The position numbers and the translations under genes are program-made. Below are positions 58,219-64,000 of a stretch of DNA of 64,000 nucleotides, in pieces; the stretch's first letter is position 1, and every line of letters begins with the position of its first letter. The notes under the pieces were generated by a model, which saw only the letters and a list, made by a program, of their open reading frames with translations, was not told the DNA's origin and searched no databases. The DNA is from Siphonodentalium dalli (lineage: Eukaryota > Mollusca > Scaphopoda > Gadilida > Siphonodentaliidae): assembly GCA_032622095.1 (NCBI GenBank), contig CP136069.1, forward strand, positions 123,618,126 to 123,682,125, given 5' to 3'.

Positions 58219-58321
58219 TGTTGACCGTTCTTCTCAAAAGCAATCATCTGAAAATATGGAAATATAAGCTGAGACACCAAACAGGCGAACATATAATACA
58301 ATGTAGAAGGTTTCATATTAA

Positions 58322-58792
58322 ATGGTACTCAATCCGATCAGACGGTCCCCATATCATCAAGTTACTACAACAACAACAACAACAACATTTCTTCAAAATA
58401 CGCTTTAGTTATCAGAATCGATTAACTGCAACAAAATAATGCTAACCACCTGTCAACTATGGTATAAAATTTCCAAAACGTGTTATTTATCAACATTTTA
58501 TTAACATGTTGTTCAACGAAATATGGCAGTATTATCACTTGAGTATCACGAAATTTGGCCGTATTACCACTTGTTTTTAGAATTATCCATCTTCATCCGC
58601 AATTTTGTCCGAGACCGTCCGTTTGACGACGTTTTTTTCTGGGCCACAAATAATTGCACATCTCGAGAAATAACAAACTTCAAATCACTCTGAGCTTTGA
58701 TGGGTGGGTTTCTCGGACTCGAATAATTTTTTTTTTTACCCCCGAATCCAAAGAAATAGTAATATAGGAGCGTTAATTCAGATAATACATCT
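58322..58792 (-). mobile_element. TTAA MITE, family 1, copy-2 partner
   Basis: Orthologous to 12179-12652: same flanks, same degenerate right end and a short CAACAACAACAAC tract near the left end. Confidence 0.7.
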
Positions 58793-61700
58793 TTAATTGG
58801 TGGATTTGTTTAGATAATAAGTTCAACAAACGGCCTCTTTTATGTGGCGCTTTGTTGAAAGTATGATCTGAACATTTCCTAAGGGAACTTCTCGTCAATG
58901 AGTATTTAGTAAAGACTAGCTTTGTTGGCATGTATATATATATATATATATATATATAACTGTTAACTCACCTAAACATGTTACCATGTTCCATATACGT
59001 AAGGTTACGAATATATTCCAGGTAATATAAGTTCAACCATAATAAAGTTATATGAAAATTGCTAAAAGGCTATCGGCGAGTATTCTATATACACACAAAA
59101 TGCAATGTCTTATCTCAGATATCTCAGATAGCGCTGACCTTTGAATTGCATGGGGTACGCATATGTCCACTTTGAGTTCATTGCTTATAGTGTATATATA
59201 TATTTGCGATATGCGACAGCATTTCTGTTGAGAGCAAAAATTTCCAAATCTGGCATTCAAATGACGGACCAAGATTCTAACGACAAGAACATTCGCTTGA
59301 AGCTCTGGGGAAGCGACCAATGTGGATCAGTGTAAGGGTTTCGGTGCATTTCCCTGTACCGACTCCCTCGTTTGACCGAAAACGGACAAGCGACTGAGTA
59401 ATAGCATGGTCTTGTTCGGTCCTCCAAAGCTCTTAGTGGCGACAATGTGTTGGATCGGAGGTTCAGAATATTTCGAGAGAGTTTCCTTGATGGGGCCACC
59501 ATACAATTAACCATCTTTAGTTTAACAAAATAGTTTCTTTGCAACACCCTACCGTACCCGTTGTATTTGTCGGAAATACAAATGATCAAATATGGAACAA
59601 GTATTCGTCTTATTGTGGGGCCTGGAACATTGGGGCGTTATTGATCATGCGTCACTATAAGTTGGTCCAAATTAAAAACTCGTTTTAATGATCAGAACTT
59701 TTAGCTCATTGCAAAATACGTGTAGTGTGCCTATTAATTGTTACGCACACCGCGAAATGTACAAATGTACAAATTTTTGTTTTGCCTGGGCGCTGCCATG
59801 GCGCTGTGGTCCTATTTATAGAATGTTAATTATTGGGACACATTAAAAGTTGTAGTGCGACCCCGAGGGCGAGCTGTAGTGCGATCCCGAGGCCGAGCCC
59901 GGTAAAAGGTGTAGTTGAGAATTTCAATTTCGTTTATTGGCGTTTACATTATGTCAATAATGTTGGTTTTTGGTTTGTGATAAGCTATGCTAATTACAAA
60001 TAACAGAAATGAAAAATATTCTATAATTACAATCATGGGTATATAATATATGACCTTGAGCGCATTACCATTTCTGACTATGGTTTTCTTGTTAACGCCA
60101 CCGGTGTATACTGTTGGCCAAATATTAGAAAGACGTGGGTCGATGTAGGTTTTATAAATAGATTGGGTCGCTTTAAAAGCTGTAGTGCTACCCCGAATGC
60201 GGTTATTTTGGGACGCGTTAAAGTTTTACTGCGACCCCGAGTCCGATAAAAGCTGTAGTTGGAATGTCCAAGTTCGTGAAAGTTCTATTGACTATGCCGA
60301 TGATTTGAGAAGCTTTATTGTTTTAGGATATTGTAGAAAGGCTAATCTGGTCGTGTCAAATTGAGCTATATAGCGATGGGATATCTCGCATGCATGCAGG
60401 ACAACACATTTCGGGTTTTCGTGGGGTGTGTATTCGCTGGATGTCTTATAGTTGCAGTATGTAACCATTATGACCACGTTAATTGCTTTCGACGTTGAGG
60501 TATGAACAATGGCTGGGCCATGCACTCTTGGCGGGAACACAATACCTCCGATTTTTTACCCGCATTTAGAAGCTTTCTGGTGTGGTGAATGAGAAATCTG
60601 CAGTAATAAGCCGTAGTTTTATGTAATAATTTGAATGATTAGTGTTTTAACGGAATTCTGAGACGGTGCGGTGCATTCATGTAACCAATATATTTTATAT
60701 TATAATTTATATTTATACTATATTATATATATGGATAATAATATGATCTTGGTGGCGTTACCATTTCTGAGTATGGTTTTCTTGTACATATATGTCGCCC
60801 CCTCCAGGCTGCACGGAGGCGTATATACGAGTTTTATCAGAACTTCGCAGATAATTCGTGAGCGACTTTTCGTGTATATAATTAAGCAGCCACCGCCGTG
60901 TTGCTGTTCTTGTAGAATCCTGTGAATTAGTTCCGCATACACAGATTAACTTTCAACGTCTGGTTGCCATATCAAACAAATGTCAACATCGTTAGAATAT
61001 TCAGAACTACCCTGGGGACACGAGCCTTAATTTTCTAGCAAATTACTAGCAAATGAGGAGAATTTCAAACAAGCTTCACTAAGGTATCTTATTTGTCCCA
61101 ATGAGGGCCCGGGGATGTCAGAAAATCGATGACTTTGATGCCAGATTGGTAATTAGGTTATGTAGATCGATTAACTCAAAACGAAGGGAACGTGTTGAAT
61201 AAAAGGAATCGGTGTTATATAACACCGCCGATCGGAAATTGGGTTATCCATGCCGCATAATATAGAAGATAGGAAAGCAAGTCGATAGGTCCATTAATTT
61301 GGTTATGCTTTCGTTTGTTTGTCGATTTTTGTGAAATTTTGGTTTGTTCCGCATGCAGAAACTCGAATAGCTGATATGCAGGCAACTTCTCGGAGAAAGA
61401 AAGCCTCTACTATATGAATAACATCTTGCGCAATAATTGATTTCAAATTTCCGAATAGAAGGGATTCTGGCGCTCTTTATTGTTTATCGTGTTGAGTAAA
61501 ACAATAATAAACACTCTTTACTATCCCAAGTCGGAGAATCCAAAGGCAACGGCCCGTGTAATCTTTGTGAGGCGGCAATGTCAATTACATATACTTCGGC
61601 ACATTAACCTGAATTAACGATGCCGACAGATTTCTAATCAAGGAGAATACCCAACTTTGGTCAAAATTTACGAAAGTTCGAAACGTCATGCATGAAACAA

Positions 61701-62716
61701 CATGAGTTGAAAATTTCATATCGAAAATCTTTGGTTGAAGTTGTTCACGGCAACTTTTAATTTATCGGAACGTTTGCTTGCGGTCTTCCCACAAATTACG
61801 TTACATCGCGCTACGTTAATCGTTTCGATTGGACACTTATCTTGGGTGCTAATACATGTATTATATAGTAAGTTCTGATTGGCGCAGATCTCGCGGCTCG
61901 GGACATAGAAAATCACACACACTATTTATATACGTGGGTCTGTAGTTAACTTAGACTGGGCTAACAATTGCCCCTAATTCCATGATATTTCCAACTGTAT
62001 ATATACATGTATGGGGTGTTCGGTTAGACATTTAAACAATTGATGCATGCTCGGAGTACCGTGTTCTAACCTATAGGGTGCGTAAGAATAACACTCACAG
62101 AATTGGACATTTCGGTATATGTCTGGTTCTAGGCAGGATGCAGTTTGAATGTCGATGTTGTAGCCCGGTTTATTCCATAGAAAACATTGTATTTGTTCTG
62201 AAATCCACAAGAGTTTGTCACCTGAAAGTACAGAAATTTAAAGTGAAAATATATTTTATTACATAATTTCAAAAGGACTGGATAAAATTAGTTTATTATT
62301 TTGTTGTTGTTGTTGTTGATAAGGCTATTTATGCCTTCTATAATAATAATAAATAATAATAATAATAATATAATAATAATAATAGAAATTATTTGACCTC
62401 GTGAACTTCGCAACAATTCAAATTTGCGATTACTCCCAATTACACGACATCTTATGTGCGTAATTTAGCACAAGTACACACTTTCCGATAAATGCATTAG
62501 CATTGTGTATTGATTATTTGTATGATACAGTCAATTAAATTGACGAAAAATCCCGCCACCGGATACGGGCGTTTAAAGTCCGCTATAGAAGAGTACGAAA
62601 AATTTTGTTGGTTAAAATTCATTTTGATTTGAGGAAGTAGCCAACTTCCAAATGGATATAGACAGTTTAGTTTCTCAGAATGCAGAATGTATGTAACTGA
62701 AAAAAAAGTGAGATTT

Positions 62717-63380
62717 CCTTTTTGTTTAAACATATTTTATTGTAATATAATATTACAAGAGGGATCGGGGCACAAGTTTTAACAACTTAAATCCGCCCCC
62801 CCTCCCATTAACATTTTAACAAATACAAAGTAGATGACGAACATAACATATATACAGGATGATGTATGGTGTGGTTGTGATTGCTGTCAGTCCTATCCTG
62901 CTTTTGAAATTTCATCTGAGGTAGTCAACATTTGTAACGCAAAGGAGGATCTCGCCTATATTTGTTAGCGGAGGGGGCCTAATTAAAGCGTTTCGTTGAT
63001 GAAATGTATGAATAAACAAAATGGAAAAGAATTTCATTGCGTCGATTCGATTCTGATGATATCCCTGTGAGTAAGGAGGAAATGTTAGATATTATAAATT
63101 GGTGGGCTGCAATCTTATTGAAGAGTTCGCATCTTTCGGTGGCATACAGGGGGCACTCAAAGAAATAATGAAAGGCATCTTCGACTTCGTATCCACATGT
63201 GCATTTAGAGGTATCAGAGATAAAATTGTTGTACATATCTGATTTTAATTCACTACAATAGTTACGAATTCTGCAGTGTAAAATGCTTAGTTTTCTTGGA
63301 CCATTAATAAAGAATTGGGGAGGTTTCGTGGGCGGGTCAATTAATTTCAAATTCATCTTAAATTCAGGAAGAGTACTTAC
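62717..63380 (-). mobile_element. 5'-truncated LINE, 3' end with ORF2 C-terminus
   Basis: The minus-strand frame 63356-62979 reads LSILHCRIRNYCSELKSDMY, then CTCGYEVEDAFHYFFECPLY and RCELFNKI, the terminal C-x-C-G / H-x4-C knuckle of CR1/Jockey-like LINE proteins. It ends at a proper stop (FN then TAA), followed by an untranslated stretch to about 62717 that finishes in an A-rich tail with an AATAAA-like signal (complement of 62717-62745). The frame is intact across 125 residues, so the insertion looks fairly young. It sits exactly where similarity of copy 2 to copy 1 (18780) is lost. Confidence 0.65.
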
Positions 63381-64000
63381 TAGTGTTCGGTATTCGACGG
63401 ATTTCGGTATTCGAATATTCGGTTCGAATAACGAGCGAATAATATTCGAATAGTATTCGAATATTTAGAAAAATTAAAAAATTATATAGATACCATATTT
63501 TGGAACCAATTTATTATTTAATGAATTAGCATATTTATCCATGCACATGCTTTTCGCAAAAAAGAGAGGGAAAAAAGTCTTTTGGCTTAATAGCAAGAGT
63601 TTATCTGTTTGTGAAGTTCAAGTAGTCAATGTCCCATTGATATATCGGAAACGGGTGGAGCTATCGACTTGAAATTTGGTATGTGAATGTATCTTGCCCC
63701 GGATACGAATTTTATGGGGTCGCCGAGCCCGTGCGACGCCAGCTTCGCGCATGCGCAGACCAGATCTCGGAAACGGGTGGAGCTATCGACTTGAAATTTG
63801 GTTTTTGATTAGCCCGGACGAAGTCGGGTCACCTTCTAGTATTATATAAAGCTAAATCTCGTTCAATTGATGCTTCTTATATCGTCCTGGATTCATGTGG
63901 GATGACTCAGAATGAGGGTATAGACGATTACGACCGTATACCAAATTTGCGACTGCATGGTTTCAGTGAACATCTTGAGATTTTCCACGCTAGGTTTTAT
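63381..64000. other. Copy 2 resumption and TTCGAATA-rich tract
   Basis: 63385-63475 repeats TTCGAATA motifs, perhaps a degraded transposon end. 63840-64000 matches 37450-37600, the upstream flank of lectin exon 4. Confidence 0.5.
63650..63839 (+). mobile_element. Helitron 3' fragment
   Basis: About one and a half 120-bp units (GGAAACGGGTGGAGCTATCG), then stem GCCCGGACGAAGTCGGG and CACCTTCTAG at 63839. The 5' end is missing. Similarity to the exon 4 upstream flank of copy 1 (37450) resumes at the base after it. Confidence 0.65.

Larger units (their letters stand above)
51880..62715. repeat. Segmental duplication, copy 2
   Basis: Partner of 6950-18795. Copy-2-specific additions are the Helitron array (52144-53316), a 1.2-kb insertion (about 54139-55370) with foldback remnants, and the Helitron at 56555. 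Missing relative to copy 1 are the LINE, the retroposon at 10165, the TTAA MITE at 18299 and the element at 7880. The non-coding part 58800-62700 has no gene that I can see. Confidence 0.85.

Overview
The window is animal nuclear DNA: AT-rich, gene-poor, full of transposon debris, with spliced genes using GT-AG introns. The genes that can be supported (a secreted C-type lectin with a PAN/apple-like tail, a LicD/fukutin-type transferase, a BTB-domain exon) and the mobile elements (R4/Dong-type LINE, Helitrons, 5S-derived SINE, TTAA and TA MITEs) suggest a marine invertebrate, perhaps a lophotrochozoan. The phylum is inference and could be wrong.

The main structure is a large diverged segmental duplication. 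Copy 1 runs from about 6.95 to 18.8 kb and resumes near 37.45 kb. Copy 2 runs from about 51.9 to 62.7 kb and resumes at 63.84 kb, continuing past the window end. Each copy holds part of a plus-strand C-type lectin gene with an intronless LicD-family gene nested antisense in one of its introns. In copy 1 five phase-compatible exons (1689-1785, 8593-8771, 9910-10009, 37866-37973, 41326-41615) give a predicted 257-residue secreted protein with all six cysteines of a long-form C-type lectin domain, spread over 40 kb. Only two lectin exons of copy 2 lie in the window. The copies have decayed reciprocally: copy 1 has an intact lectin frame but a nonsense codon in LicD, while copy 2 has an intact 300-residue LicD but a nonsense codon in its first lectin exon.

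Because each copy acts as the empty site of the other, several insertions can be dated as later than the duplication. In copy 1 these are an R4/Dong-like LINE in a TAA microsatellite, a TTAA-flanked MITE, a 448-bp retroposon with a 9-bp target duplication and a 550-bp inverted-repeat element. In copy 2 there is a Helitron inserted cleanly in a 24-bp minisatellite, and a head-to-tail run of Helitrons at 52.1-53.5 kb.

Layout: 1-6.9 kb holds lectin exon 1, MITEs, a 5S SINE and a LINE tail; 7-18.8 kb is duplication copy 1; 18.8-31 kb is intronic repeats (two Helitron composites in opposite orientation, satellite-like arrays, a LINE tail); 31-33.8 kb has the decayed minus-strand remains of an uncharacterised multicopy gene; 34-41.6 kb has a TA MITE, a Harbinger-like foldback, and lectin exons 4 and 5; 41.6-51.6 kb has a foldback element, a MITE, an orphan BTB exon, tandem arrays, a second 5S SINE and a 1.9-kb long-TIR element; 51.9-64 kb is duplication copy 2. 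I saw no retrovirus, LTR element or Polinton.
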